This document shows, piece after piece, positions 18,249 through 27,367 of a stretch of DNA of 64,000 nucleotides (position 1 is its first letter; every line of letters starts with the position of its first letter). The notes beneath the pieces are model-generated. The model worked only from the letters and a program-made list of their open reading frames with translations, was not told the origin of the DNA and did not search any database. The stretch is from NCBI GenBank assembly GCA_902582155.1, contig CACHRI010000003.1, forward strand, positions 103,924-167,923, read 5' to 3'. Made by a program: the position numbers and the translations under genes. This DNA is from an uncultured Pelagibacteraceae bacterium. GTDB lineage: Bacteria; Pseudomonadota; Alphaproteobacteria; Pelagibacterales; Pelagibacteraceae.

Positions 18249-20795
18249 ATGGGAAAAAAAATAATCATTACAGGTGGATTAGGATATATCGGCACTGAGC
18301 TGTGTAAAATTTACTCAGGTTATAGCTGGAATGATAGCATAACAGTAATCGATAATAGATTTATTTCAGAAAGGGTCAATCAACTAAGGAATTGGAATAT
18401 TAATTTTATCCAAGGAGATATACTAGATGATGACTTAATTAAAAATTACTGTAAGGATGCAGATATCGTTCATCATTTAGCCGGTATTACTACAGTTCCG
18501 AGGGTAAAAAGTGAAACCAATAACGAATTGGACGAAAAGATTAAAAATGTTGCCGAAAAAGGAACTCAAAATATTTTAGACGCGATATCAGATAAGTGTA
18601 AAATTATTTTACCCTCTACTCATGTTGTATACGAAGGTTTAAATGAAATTAAAAAGAATATTTTAGAAAATGAAAAAACATCACCAATTTTATCTTATGC
18701 TAAATCAAAAGACTTTAATGAAAAACAACTAAAAAAATCTGGAAAAAATTATGTAATATTAAGATTAGGTTCAGTTTATGGTTATTCAACTGACACAATG
18801 AGATTAGATATAATGCCAAATTTATTCTCTAAAATTACATCGCAAAATGGAGTGCTAAAATTGTTTTCAGGTGGCAAGCAAATTAAAAGCTTAGTTCCTC
18901 TTATTGATGTTGCTCGATGTTTCAAACTAATGGAAGAAAGAAATGACATAAAATATGAACTGTTTAATTTAACAAAAGATACAATTACAGTAAAGGAAGT
19001 CGCGGAAATATGTAAAAAATATAATCCAAATGTTTCTTTACGAGAAACTAATGATGAAATACCAAATCTTGGTTTTTCACTTTCCAACGAAAAAATAAAA
19101 AAAAGAGGATTTAAATTTCTTTATAGTTTAGATGAAAGTATTAAAGAAATGATAATTAAGTGGTCTAAGCAAAATTTAATAAAAGATTTGGAGCATGTGA
19201 GAGATGGAGATAACGAGTATATTGATACTAGAGGTAAAATTAGCAATCATGAATTAACAGAACCAATTAATTTAATTGGCCTTATAAATTCAAAAAAAGG
19301 GACAATTAGAGCTAACCACTTTCATCCTCAACAAGAACAAAAGTGTTTATTTACAAAAGGACAAATTATTGAAGTCTACCAAGATTTATTAAATCCTGGC
19401 TCTCCAAAAGTTACTCAAGTTATTGATGAAGGTCAGTTGTCGATAATAAAACCAAATGTAGCTCACACAATGGTTTTTACAAAAGATACTACATTCCTTA
19501 ATTTAGTAAGAGGTGAAAGAGAACATAACAACTACGGAATCACTCATACAATTAAACATGTTTTTGTAGATGAAGATGAAAAAAATATGTTAATGAAATA
19601 TTATAAATTTGAATGTAGATCTTGTTACAATACAAAACTAAAACGAATAGTGTCTCTTGGATATCAGCCTCTTGCCAATAACCTGTTAGATAAAAAAAAC
19701 GATAAAATTGAATTATATCCTTTAGAAGTAAACTTTTGTGAAAAATGTTGTAATTGTCAACTTTCAGTGGCTATCGATCCTAAAAAAATGTTTTCAAACT
19801 ATTTATACACTTCTTCTACATCAAAGGTTTTTAGAGATCATTTTTCAAATGCAGCAAAAGAATATATTAAGGAATTTAAACTTAAACCTAAAAAAGCATA
19901 CATAATTGATGTAGGTAGTAATGACGGTATAGCTCTTAAACCATTTAAAGATTTAAAATTTAAAAATATTTTAGGTATTGAACCAGCTAAAAACTTAGCA
20001 AAAATTGCGAATAAAAACAAAATCAAGACTTTTAATGGATTTTTAAATAACAAAAATATTAAAAAAATTAGAAAACAAGCAGATCTAATTCTAGCATCAA
20101 ATGTCTTTGCTCATTCTGATAATCTAAGAGAAATGGCTGAGTGCATGTACAAATTGTTACATAATAAAGGAACCATTATTATTGAGGTACAATATTTAAT
20201 GAATACTTTAAAAGACCTCACCTTTGACAACATCTATCACGAGCATTACAACTATTGGTCACTAACTTCTCTTAATAATTTCTTCTCAAATTTAAATTTA
20301 AAAATTTTTAAAGCAAAAAAAATCGATACTCACGGAGGGTCAATAAGAATTTATGTGAGCAAAGACAAACAAAAAAAAGTCGATAATAGCGTGAAGAAAA
20401 TTTTAAATGAAGAAAAAAAATTTGGGGTCCAAAAATTTAAAACTTATGAAAATTTTGGAAAAAAAGTTTATGAAATAAGAAAAAATGTTTTAAAAAAACT
20501 GAGTGAATTGAAAAAAAATAGCCAAAAATTGATAGGCTATGGAGCTCCTGCTAAAGCAACTACAGCATTAAATTTTTACGGTGTAACAGATCAAATAGAT
20601 TTTATTGTTGAGGATAATCCACTTAAACATAACAAATATGTTCCAGGTGTAAAGATACCTATTAGAAATAAGAAAGATATCAAAAATAATAATAATACAA
20701 TGGTTGTATTGGCTTGGAATTTTTTTGAAGATATAAAAAAAAACAATATAAATTTATCAAAAAAAATAATTAATATTAAAGATCTTGAAAATTAA
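18249..20795 (+). CDS. Fused NAD-dependent epimerase, cupin and C-methyltransferase
   Basis: An 848-residue, three-module protein probably acting on nucleotide sugars. Residues 1-312 are an extended SDR epimerase/dehydratase: GGLGYIGTE nucleotide loop, catalytic Tyr150 and Lys154. Residues about 313-445 form a cupin resembling sugar ketoisomerase/WxcM proteins, with an NHFHPQQEQ metal-site segment near residue 356. From about 447 onward it is a TylC/TcaB9-type sugar C-methyltransferase. That module has zinc cysteines (Cys456, Cys459 and the Cys497-503 cluster), the SAM loop IDVGSNDG at 553-560, a YHEHYNYWSL catalytic segment and a C-terminal GYGAPAKATT domain. I see no stop or frameshift between modules, although internal Met codons at 447 and 449 would suit a separate methyltransferase. 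The exact sugar product is unknown. Confidence 0.85.
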   Translation: MGKKIIITGGLGYIGTELCKIYSGYSWNDSITVIDNRFISERVNQLRNWNINFIQGDILDDDLIKNYCKDADIVHHLAGITTVPRVKSETNNELDEKIKNVAEKGTQNILDAISDKCKIILPSTHVVYEGLNEIKKNILENEKTSPILSYAKSKDFNEKQLKKSGKNYVILRLGSVYGYSTDTMRLDIMPNLFSKITSQNGVLKLFSGGKQIKSLVPLIDVARCFKLMEERNDIKYELFNLTKDTITVKEVAEICKKYNPNVSLRETNDEIPNLGFSLSNEKIKKRGFKFLYSLDESIKEMIIKWSKQNLIKDLEHVRDGDNEYIDTRGKISNHELTEPINLIGLINSKKGTIRANHFHPQQEQKCLFTKGQIIEVYQDLLNPGSPKVTQVIDEGQLSIIKPNVAHTMVFTKDTTFLNLVRGEREHNNYGITHTIKHVFVDEDEKNMLMKYYKFECRSCYNTKLKRIVSLGYQPLANNLLDKKNDKIELYPLEVNFCEKCCNCQLSVAIDPKKMFSNYLYTSSTSKVFRDHFSNAAKEYIKEFKLKPKKAYIIDVGSNDGIALKPFKDLKFKNILGIEPAKNLAKIANKNKIKTFNGFLNNKNIKKIRKQADLILASNVFAHSDNLREMAECMYKLLHNKGTIIIEVQYLMNTLKDLTFDNIYHEHYNYWSLTSLNNFFSNLNLKIFKAKKIDTHGGSIRIYVSKDKQKKVDNSVKKILNEEKKFGVQKFKTYENFGKKVYEIRKNVLKKLSELKKNSQKLIGYGAPAKATTALNFYGVTDQIDFIVEDNPLKHNKYVPGVKIPIRNKKDIKNNNNTMVVLAWNFFEDIKKNNINLSKKIINIKDLEN

Positions 20796-21310
20796 TACAA
20801 ATTTAAAGCATCCCTAATAAGTATTCCGAAGTAATTAAGATTTTCAAATAAATAATTAATATAAACTTCTGTGAAAGGGAAATTGGATATAACAATATTT
20901 TTTGTTAAATTTAACAAACCTAAAAAAGAGGCAGTTACAACGAGAAATAATATTATATAGCTATAAAATCCAAAGTAAGAAGTTGAAGTTTTTTTATAAT
21001 TTTTGCCAGTTATAGCCTTTGTATCTAATTGACCAATTTTAATGCCATGTTTTTTCTCTAAATATTCTTTTGAATATATCGATGGCCCTGTTTTCTTTTT
21101 AACTTTATTTTTCTTTTTCACATTTTTAGTTGGATAGCTTTTAATTATATTTATTGGAGAAATTTCTTTCTGCTTTTTTACTATCTTTTTAATCGGAAAC
21201 TGTGTCCATTTATTTCCACACGAGCTACATTGAACTAGTCTGCCGGAGCTTGTTATAGCACTATCTGGCACCAAAAACTTTTTTTGACAAGACTTACACT
21301 CTAGAATCAT
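20792..21310 (-). CDS. MJ0042-type zinc-ribbon membrane protein
   Basis: A protein of 172 residues with an N-terminal zinc ribbon of the MJ0042/DUF3426-associated type. The CKSC and CSSCGNKW cysteine pairs lie at about residues 5-8 and 29-37. A lysine-rich linker follows, then a single membrane helix near residues 112-135 and a short extracytoplasmic tail. Such proteins are common in alphaproteobacteria; their function is unknown. I use the ATG at 21310 because the longer frame begins with a TTG at 21319 that adds only three residues. The 3' end overlaps the fusion gene end by 4 bases, tail to tail. Confidence 0.75.
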   Translation of the reverse strand: MILECKSCQKKFLVPDSAITSSGRLVQCSSCGNKWTQFPIKKIVKKQKEISPINIIKSYPTKNVKKKNKVKKKTGPSIYSKEYLEKKHGIKIGQLDTKAITGKNYKKTSTSYFGFYSYIILFLVVTASFLGLLNLTKNIVISNFPFTEVYINYLFENLNYFGILIRDALNLY

Positions 21311-21396
21311 AATTGCCAATAATACAGCTTATTTGTTACACTATAAATACATTTTTACTTTATAAGAATTATATTGTATATCTCGATCAAATTTTG

Positions 21397-21472
21397 GGGC
21401 GGTTAGCTCAGTTGGTAGAGCATCTCGTTTACACCGAGAGGGTCATAGGTTCGAGTCCTTTACCGCCCACCA
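21397..21472 (+). tRNA. tRNA-Val (anticodon UAC)
   Basis: A 76-base tRNA with encoded CCA. The acceptor stem GGGCGGT pairs with ACCGCCC. The anticodon stem TCTCG/CGAGA encloses the loop TTTACAC, giving anticodon TAC. The T-arm contains GGTTCGAGTCC. It lies three bases before tRNA-Asp, so the two are almost certainly one transcript. The pair sits in the alphaproteobacterial lon-to-nuoA interval. Confidence 0.97.
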
Positions 21473-21475
21473 TTT

Positions 21476-21553
21476 GGGGGTGTAGCTCAGTTTGGTTAGA
21501 GCGCCTGCCTGTCACGCAGGAGGCCGCGGGTTCGAGTCCCGTCACTCCCGCCA
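21476..21553 (+). tRNA. tRNA-Asp (anticodon GUC)
   Basis: A 78-base tRNA with encoded CCA. The acceptor stem GGGGGTG pairs with CACTCCC including one G-T pair. The anticodon stem CCTGC/GCAGG encloses CTGTCAC, giving anticodon GTC. The T-arm reads GGGTTCGAGTCCC. Its 3' end is one base from the stop codon of the convergent membrane protein gene. Confidence 0.97.
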
Positions 21554-21554
21554 C

Positions 21555-23108
21555 TCAACAGTCTTTAAGAATTAATTTATAAAAAACATTAGAAATTTCT
21601 TCTTTCCGAAAACAATTTGATAAAATATTTTCTAATGGCTTAGTTTCACCATGCAAAGGTAATAAAACATAAATATTTTTAATTTTGTTATCTCTAATTT
21701 TTTTTAAAACAAATTCTTTCCAGTAACCAAAATACTCATTTTTACTAGATGGATAACCATGAAAATCATACCAAAATCTTGTCGGCGAGTGATCATATTC
21801 GTTCAAAAAAACAGAAATGAAAGAATAATCTGTAATTACCATTTTAGGATTTTTGTCTTGCTTTATATTTTGAAAAGCTATCTTAATATTATTAGCTTCT
21901 TCGTTAGGATTCTCAGGATAAAACATTGTTATCCATTTTATATTTGATAGTTTGGAATGAATCTTGTTTCCATCTATAGAGTTTTTTAAATCAACCCCTC
22001 TCAAATCCATGAATGTTCTATTCTGTATATATGCAAAATAATAATAAACAGTAGATGACAATGTTAAGATTATTAAAAAATTATTTAAAAATTTTTTTTG
22101 ATTAAAATATTTTTTTACATATATATGAGAAAAACCACAAAAAATTGGAATTAAACAATAAATAAAAATTGCGTTTATAGTCATAAGCTGATGCATTATT
22201 GCCAGTAAACAGAAAAAAATTACGCCAAAAATAGTAATTAAATCAGAAAAGTCTATTTTAATTTTAGTCATTGAAAACTTGATAAGGATATAAATTAAAA
22301 TTCCTATAGATAGATAAAGCAACTTATATCGCCAAATTATTCTACTAAACTCAAGTGGATATAACCACTCAAACCTAGTTTCACCTAGAGATTTTGGATA
22401 TAAGTAGTATTGATAGAAAAAATCATTAAAATTTATTTCGCCCAAATACAATAAAGTTGTCAAAACGACCAAAAAAGAAACTGTGCCCAATATTGCAAAA
22501 GTGAAATTTGAAATATTCTTTTCTTTAATAAAGTATATTAGTGAAATTAAAGAAATTAAAATTATAACATATACAGTAGGCGCTTGCTTTGTCATAAACG
22601 CAAAACCTAGTAAAATTGGAGTGACATACCAATAAAAATTCTTTTGTGTATATACCGCTAAAATTAAAGAATAAAAAGATATCACACATAAAATCAATGC
22701 ATGATGATCACTAAAAGGAGTTCCAACAGTCGGATAAGTTAATATAGCAACACAAATGGAATAAGAAAAACTTATCGAATTATTTAATTGAAATTTTTTA
22801 AGAAATAAAAATGTTGTTATAGTTATAATACAATTAAATATAGACGCATGCAGAACATAAACAAACCATGAGACACCAAACATTTTAAAAAATATTGCCT
22901 GAATTAAATCTAAGAAAGGCTCTTTTATAGTCCAATAATCTTTAAATGGATAATATCCATTCATTAGATCAAATCCGGAATTAAAAACTAGGAAACTATC
23001 TATAGGTAAAATTCCAATATATCCGTAATATTGATTCAGAATTATAGAAAAAAAAATTAAAATAGAAATTAAAAAGTGGGTAATATAATTGTTATTTTTT
23101 TTTATCAT
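21555..23108 (-). CDS. Multi-spanning membrane protein, putative GT-C glycosyltransferase
   Basis: A 517-residue integral membrane protein with roughly ten or more predicted helices. It resembles lipid-linked-sugar glycosyltransferases of the GT-C fold (family 39/ArnT-like). The supporting feature is an acidic first loop, near residues 35-70, with the GYYPFKDYWTIKEPFLDL pattern after the first helix. A soluble C-terminal portion of about 150 residues contains FWYDFHGYPSS. The family call rests on topology and this loop only. The start overlaps the upstream methyltransferase gene by 17 bases, so the two are one minus-strand operon. The stop lies two bases from tRNA-Asp. Confidence 0.6.
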   Translation of the reverse strand: MIKKNNNYITHFLISILIFFSIILNQYYGYIGILPIDSFLVFNSGFDLMNGYYPFKDYWTIKEPFLDLIQAIFFKMFGVSWFVYVLHASIFNCIITITTFLFLKKFQLNNSISFSYSICVAILTYPTVGTPFSDHHALILCVISFYSLILAVYTQKNFYWYVTPILLGFAFMTKQAPTVYVIILISLISLIYFIKEKNISNFTFAILGTVSFLVVLTTLLYLGEINFNDFFYQYYLYPKSLGETRFEWLYPLEFSRIIWRYKLLYLSIGILIYILIKFSMTKIKIDFSDLITIFGVIFFCLLAIMHQLMTINAIFIYCLIPIFCGFSHIYVKKYFNQKKFLNNFLIILTLSSTVYYYFAYIQNRTFMDLRGVDLKNSIDGNKIHSKLSNIKWITMFYPENPNEEANNIKIAFQNIKQDKNPKMVITDYSFISVFLNEYDHSPTRFWYDFHGYPSSKNEYFGYWKEFVLKKIRDNKIKNIYVLLPLHGETKPLENILSNCFRKEEISNVFYKLILKDC

Positions 23109-23895
23109 GAATTTTTTTTAAAACTACGCTTCGATTTAGAGCAAAAATACCCGGAAAAAAAAAGATTAAAATATCATCTATTATATTAATTAAATTAAGA
23201 AAAAACCTATTTAACTTTATATGGAAAAAGCTGGAATTTACTCCTCCAGAATTTAAAAAAATTAAGAATTCAGATAGCCTATTTTCTATTATTTTAAATT
23301 GAGGGAAATGCTCATTAAATTTATTTTGATTTTTAAATAATAGTTGCGCAACAGCAGTATTAGAAATCCATGGACTTTTTGGGTTGAAAATATTTTTTCG
23401 CTTAAAAACTTTTGCATTTAAAGACCAACCCTCATCATCTAATAAGAATTGAATCAATTTTAGTGATAACGATGTTTCAGGCTCATTAATCAAAACGAAG
23501 CCATTTTTTTTTAGATAGCTGTTAATATTTTTTAAGGTTAAGAAAGGACTCGAACAATGGTGTAGAGAGTGGTTAATTATAAAAACATCTACTTTTTTTT
23601 GGTATTTCCTTCCTAAATTTACTTTTTTCATATCAACTTTTTTATCAATCCAAGGATATTTGATGATATCTGTTAAAATAATTTTATTATTAATTATCTT
23701 TTTTATACAGCCATTGCCAGATCCTAATTCAACTATAATTCTTTTACCTTTTATATATTTTTTCATCCATGAGAATCTTTTTTCTAATAAGTAAACAAGA
23801 TTTTTACTTTTTGTAGTTAAGATTCTTTTTCTGTTATCAAAATTATTTGGTTCTTTAATTTTTTTTGCTTTAAATTCTTTAAAAAAAAACATCAT
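23092..23895 (-). CDS. SAM-dependent class I methyltransferase
   Basis: A 267-residue protein with a Rossmann methyltransferase domain. The SAM-binding loop VELGSGNGCI is near residues 50-60 and the motif II acidic region follows (ILTDII). A NHSLHHCSSP segment and then an ISYLKKNGFVLINEPE-like strand are typical of Methyltransf_11/25 families. The substrate is unknown; its coupling to the downstream membrane glycosyltransferase suggests a glycan or lipid-linked sugar (inference). The start could be either of two consecutive ATG codons. The C-terminal third is hydrophobic and may associate with the membrane. Confidence 0.75.
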   Translation of the reverse strand: MMFFFKEFKAKKIKEPNNFDNRKRILTTKSKNLVYLLEKRFSWMKKYIKGKRIIVELGSGNGCIKKIINNKIILTDIIKYPWIDKKVDMKKVNLGRKYQKKVDVFIINHSLHHCSSPFLTLKNINSYLKKNGFVLINEPETSLSLKLIQFLLDDEGWSLNAKVFKRKNIFNPKSPWISNTAVAQLLFKNQNKFNEHFPQFKIIENRLSEFLIFLNSGGVNSSFFHIKLNRFFLNLINIIDDILIFFFPGIFALNRSVVLKKIHDKKK

Positions 23896-23967
23896 TTTTT
23901 TATGTTAGTAATTACCTTGGAAAAACATTACTTTATCCAATAAATTATACAAACTTAATAAGGGATT

Positions 23968-23982
23968 TGAGAATCATTATCA
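23968..23982. promoter_or_regulatory. Candidate iron/Fe-S operator before nuoA, TGA-N9-TCA dyad
   Basis: TGAGAATCATTATCA lies in the 199-base gap between the methyltransferase and nuoA, about 113 bases before the nuoA start. It fits TGA-N9-TCA and, in its wider context, matches 14 of 19 positions of the classical Fur box by eye. It agrees with the element before the suf operon at 11 of 15 positions. Both operons concern Fe-S proteins, which makes shared iron control attractive but unproven. Confidence 0.35.
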
Positions 23983-24056
23983 ACTAATTGCTACATATGT
24001 GACCTAGACTCGTTAAGAGATATACGATAAATCAATTTTAAGATTAATATAAAAAC

Positions 24057-24078
24057 CCTCAAACTATGCGTATTGAGG
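24057..24078 (+). promoter_or_regulatory. Small hairpin in the nuoA leader
   Basis: CCTCAA at 24057-24062 pairs with TTGAGG at 24073-24078 around a ten-base loop. The 3' arm contains GAGG, an SD-like string 16 bases before the nuoA ATG, which is further than usual. It may be a leader structure or a chance palindrome. No T-run follows, so it is not a standard terminator. Confidence 0.3.
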
Positions 24079-24094
24079 TAGATATTGATTAAAC

Positions 24095-24463
24095 ATGATT
24101 TATAACTTTTTAACAGATTATCTCTCAATAATAATTTTTATAATTATTGCTTTATTTTTAAGCTTAGGTTTTATTTTAATAAATTTTTTAGCTTCACCTA
24201 GCAACCCGGACCCTGAAAAACTATCAGCATATGAGTGTGGGTTTGATGCGTTTGATGACTCTAGAATGGAATTCGATGTCAGATTTTACCTTGTTGCAAT
24301 CCTCTTTATTATTTTTGATTTAGAAATAGCTTTTCTATTCCCATGGGCGATTACGTTGGGTCAAATAGGAGTATTTGGTTTTTGGTCAATGATGATTTTT
24401 TTAGGTGTATTAACAATTGGTTTTATTTATGAATGGAAAAAAGGAGCTTTAGAGTGGGAATGA
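24095..24463 (+). CDS. nuoA: NADH-quinone oxidoreductase subunit A
   Basis: Small membrane subunit of complex I at the junction of the peripheral and membrane arms. The 122-residue protein has three membrane helices. The family signature is the [14 protein letters not shown] loop with its conserved cysteine near residue 48, and the [11 protein letters not shown] helix follows. It opens a gap-free run of fourteen nuo genes. Its stop overlaps the nuoB start (ATGA). Confidence 0.96.
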   Translation: MIYNFLTDYLSIIIFIIIALFLSLGFILINFLASPSNPDPEKLSAYECGFDAFDDSRMEFDVRFYLVAILFIIFDLEIAFLFPWAITLGQIGVFGFWSMMIFLGVLTIGFIYEWKKGALEWE

Positions 24464-24990
24464 GAATTACTAACTCAGATGAAAAATTAAAACAAGTACC
24501 TGATGAATTTAAGCAGATAGCTAAAGATTTTGCTGAAAAAGGCTTTATCACAACATCTACAAATAATTTAATTAATTGGGCAAGGACAGGCTCTCTTCAT
24601 TGGATGACTTTTGGTTTAGCATGTTGTGCGGTTGAAATGATGCATACATCAATGCCAAGGTATGATCTTGAAAGATTTGGCGCTGCACCACGAGCATCAC
24701 CTAGACAATCAGATGTAATGATTGTAGCTGGAACTTTAACAAACAAAATGGCTCCAGCTTTAAGGAAAGTTTATGATCAAATGCCAGAACCAAGATATGT
24801 TATATCGATGGGAAGTTGCGCAAATGGAGGAGGATACTATCATTACTCTTATTCGGTAGTTAGAGGTTGCGATAAGATTGTACCAGTTGACATATACGTA
24901 CCTGGCTGTCCACCATCTGCAGAAGCGCTATTATATGGAATTCTTCAACTTCAGAAAAAAATTAGAAGAGAAGGGGATATTCAAAGATAA
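24460..24990 (+). CDS. nuoB: NADH-quinone oxidoreductase subunit B
   Basis: Carries the terminal [4Fe-4S] cluster N2 that passes electrons to quinone. Cluster ligands are Cys55, Cys56, Cys120 and Cys150, in [16 protein letters not shown] and [12 protein letters not shown] place the start at the ATG at 24460, overlapping the nuoA stop. It has AAGGAG 13 bases upstream and gives a normal 176-residue protein; the frame extends further upstream but only inside nuoA. Confidence 0.96.
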   Translation: MRITNSDEKLKQVPDEFKQIAKDFAEKGFITTSTNNLINWARTGSLHWMTFGLACCAVEMMHTSMPRYDLERFGAAPRASPRQSDVMIVAGTLTNKMAPALRKVYDQMPEPRYVISMGSCANGGGYYHYSYSVVRGCDKIVPVDIYVPGCPPSAEALLYGILQLQKKIRREGDIQR

Positions 24991-24994
24991 TCTG

Positions 24995-25606
24995 ATGGTT
25001 GACAATCTAATAAAAGTAGAAAAATTAATTAATTCTGAGCTTTCTAGTAAAATTTTAGCTTCAGAAATTAAATTTTCAGAATTGTTACTAAAAATTTCAG
25101 TAAATGAAATTTCAGACGTAATTTTATTTCTAAAATCAGACAAGAGACTTAAGTTTAAGCAACTAATTGATATTGCAGCTGTTGACTATCCTAATGAGGA
25201 AAAGAGGTTTGAGCTGGTTTACCTTCTTCTATCTTTAGAAAACAATCAAAGAGTAAAAGTTTCTGTAAAATTTGAACCAAACGAGAAAATTCCATCAATC
25301 ACTAAAGTGTACCCGTCAGCTAATTGGATGGAAAGAGAGGTTTTTGATATGTATGGAATAAAATTTATCAATCATCCAGATCTAAGAAGAATACTCACTG
25401 ACTACAATTTTAAAGGCCACCCTTTAAGAAAAGATTTTCCACTTACTGGATTTAACGAGGTTAGATATAGCGAAAAAGAAAAAAAAGTTATCTATGAGCC
25501 CGTAAAATTGGAGCAAAATTATAGAAATTTTGATTTCAGTAGTCCGTGGGAGGGAACAAATTACCAAAAACAAATAAAAAAAAGTGAGAAAAATGAAAAA
25601 AACTAA
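24995..25606 (+). CDS. nuoC: NADH-quinone oxidoreductase subunit C
   Basis: Peripheral-arm subunit (30-kDa type) of complex I with no cofactor. The start is taken at the ATG at 24995, just after the nuoB stop; the open frame reaches back inside nuoB but has no homologous sequence there. The 203-residue product shows the family motif [16 protein letters not shown] near the middle and [23 protein letters not shown] after it. It overlaps the nuoD start by 14 bases. Confidence 0.94.
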   Translation: MVDNLIKVEKLINSELSSKILASEIKFSELLLKISVNEISDVILFLKSDKRLKFKQLIDIAAVDYPNEEKRFELVYLLLSLENNQRVKVSVKFEPNEKIPSITKVYPSANWMEREVFDMYGIKFINHPDLRRILTDYNFKGHPLRKDFPLTGFNEVRYSEKEKKVIYEPVKLEQNYRNFDFSSPWEGTNYQKQIKKSEKNEKN

Positions 25607-26765
25607 ATCAATGAGTTTAAATTTTGGGCCCCAGCATCCAGCTGCCCATGGAGTTTTAAGACTTATATTAGAGCTCGAAGGTGAAATTGTTGAAAAAGCT
25701 GATCCTCATATAGGTTTGCTTCATAGAGGTACCGAAAAGTTAATTGAAAATAAAACTTATACCCAAGCTTTACCTTATTTTGATAGACTCGATTATGTTG
25801 CTCCAATGAATCAAGAGCACGCGTTTGCATTAGCTACCGAAAAGTTGCTAAAAATAGAAATACCGGCGAGAGCAAAATACATCAGAGTAATTTTTTGTGA
25901 GATAGGAAGAATACTCAGTCATATACTTAACGTAACGACACAAGCTTTGGACGTTGGTGCTTTAACACCATCTTTATGGGGATTTGAAGAAAGAGAAACA
26001 CTTATGACTTTTTACGAAAGAGCTTCAGGTTCTAGACTTCATGCAAATTATTTTAGAACGGGAGGAGTGCATAAAGATTTACCAACTAAACTTATTGAAG
26101 ATATTGATAAATTCTGCGTGAGCTTTCCAAAAATAATAGATGATCTAGAAGACTTATTAACTGAAAACAGAATTTTCAAACAAAGAAATGTTGATATAGG
26201 GATTGTTTCAAAAAGAGATGCATTAGATCATAGTTTCACCGGAGTTATGTTAAGAGGTTCAGGAATATCCTGGGATTTGAGAAAATCTCAGCCATATGAA
26301 TGTTACGAGGATTTGGATTTTAAAATTCCAGTTGGAAAAAATGGCGATTGCTACGATAGATACCTATGTAGAATCGAAGAGATGAGAGAAAGTGTTAAAA
26401 TAATAAAACAATGTATTGAAAATCTTCCTAAAGGACCAGTCAAGACTGTGGATGGCAAAATATCACCTCCAGCAAGAGAAGACCTAAAACAATCTATGGA
26501 AGCATTAATTCATCATTTTAAATTATTTACCGAGGGATTTAGAGTCCCTGCTGGAAATGTTTATACCGCTGTAGAGGCACCTAAAGGTGAATTCGGTGTT
26601 TATTTAATTTCTGATGGAAGTAATAGACCTTACAGATGTAAAATAAGAGCACCAGGGTTTTCACACTTACAAGCAATGGATTTTTTAATAAGAGGACATA
26701 TGTTAGCTGATGTTCCTGCCGTACTAGGTTCTCTTGATATTGTGTTTGGTGAGGTTGATAGATGA
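25593..26765 (+). CDS. nuoD: NADH-quinone oxidoreductase subunit D
   Basis: 49-kDa subunit that forms the quinone-binding pocket with NuoB. It opens with the conserved [15 protein letters not shown] segment. The [27 protein letters not shown] and [10 protein letters not shown] blocks follow, with PKGEFGVY near the end. The start is the ATG at 25593; a GTG at 25584 and an ATG at 25611 are in frame as alternatives. The product is 390 residues. Confidence 0.96.
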   Translation: MKKTKSMSLNFGPQHPAAHGVLRLILELEGEIVEKADPHIGLLHRGTEKLIENKTYTQALPYFDRLDYVAPMNQEHAFALATEKLLKIEIPARAKYIRVIFCEIGRILSHILNVTTQALDVGALTPSLWGFEERETLMTFYERASGSRLHANYFRTGGVHKDLPTKLIEDIDKFCVSFPKIIDDLEDLLTENRIFKQRNVDIGIVSKRDALDHSFTGVMLRGSGISWDLRKSQPYECYEDLDFKIPVGKNGDCYDRYLCRIEEMRESVKIIKQCIENLPKGPVKTVDGKISPPAREDLKQSMEALIHHFKLFTEGFRVPAGNVYTAVEAPKGEFGVYLISDGSNRPYRCKIRAPGFSHLQAMDFLIRGHMLADVPAVLGSLDIVFGEVDR

Positions 26766-27367
26766 GTTTAAAAAAAGTAAGCGCTGAGCAACCCAAACAA
26801 TTTGAATTTAGTTCAAATTTTAAAAAAATTGCTGAAGAAATAATTAAAAGATATCCAGAAAAAAATAAAAAAAGTGCTGTTATGCCCCTCTTGTACCTAG
26901 CTCAAAAACAAAATTCAAATTGGATACCGCTTGCAGCAATAAAATATATATCGAAATATCTATCAATGCCGTACATAAATGTTTACGAGGTAGCTACTTT
27001 TTATAGCATGTTTAACCTGTCACCAGTAGGAAAATATTTTATACAAGTTTGCACTACTACACCCTGTTTAATAAGAGGCGCCGATAAGATCGTTAAAATA
27101 TGTAAGCAAAAAATTTCTGAAAAAGAAAATTCTATTTCTAAGAACGGTGAATGTTCTTGGACAGAAGTAGAGTGTTTAGGTGCTTGTGTTAATGCACCAA
27201 TGATGCAGATAAATGAAGATTATTACGAAGATCTGGATGAAAAGAGTGCTGCAAAGATAATTGAGTCAATTTTTCAAGATAAAATTTTAAAACCAGGATC
27301 CTATAGAGGTAGAAAAAATACTTCACCAGAAAATCTGAAAAAAATAGAAGGTACAAAACATGCTTAA
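26762..27367 (+). CDS. nuoE: NADH-quinone oxidoreductase subunit E
   Basis: 24-kDa thioredoxin-like subunit holding [2Fe-2S] cluster N1a. The four ligands are in CTTTPC and CLGACVNAP. The 201-residue length is normal for alphaproteobacteria, with a C-terminal tail beyond the thioredoxin fold. The start overlaps the nuoD stop (ATGA), and the end overlaps nuoF by 8 bases. Confidence 0.96.
   Translation: MSLKKVSAEQPKQFEFSSNFKKIAEEIIKRYPEKNKKSAVMPLLYLAQKQNSNWIPLAAIKYISKYLSMPYINVYEVATFYSMFNLSPVGKYFIQVCTTTPCLIRGADKIVKICKQKISEKENSISKNGECSWTEVECLGACVNAPMMQINEDYYEDLDEKSAAKIIESIFQDKILKPGSYRGRKNTSPENLKKIEGTKHA

Noticed and set aside
21313..21582. An 89-codon open frame across the tRNA-Val and tRNA-Asp genes
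   Set aside because: Its translation is the well-known artefact of reading tRNA genes (RLAQLVEHL and VWLERLPVTQEAAGSSPV segments). Both tRNAs fold perfectly.
24878..24994. Extended N-terminus of nuoC inside nuoB
   Set aside because: The extra 39 residues read out of frame through conserved nuoB sequence and do not resemble NuoC; the ATG at 24995 fits the family.
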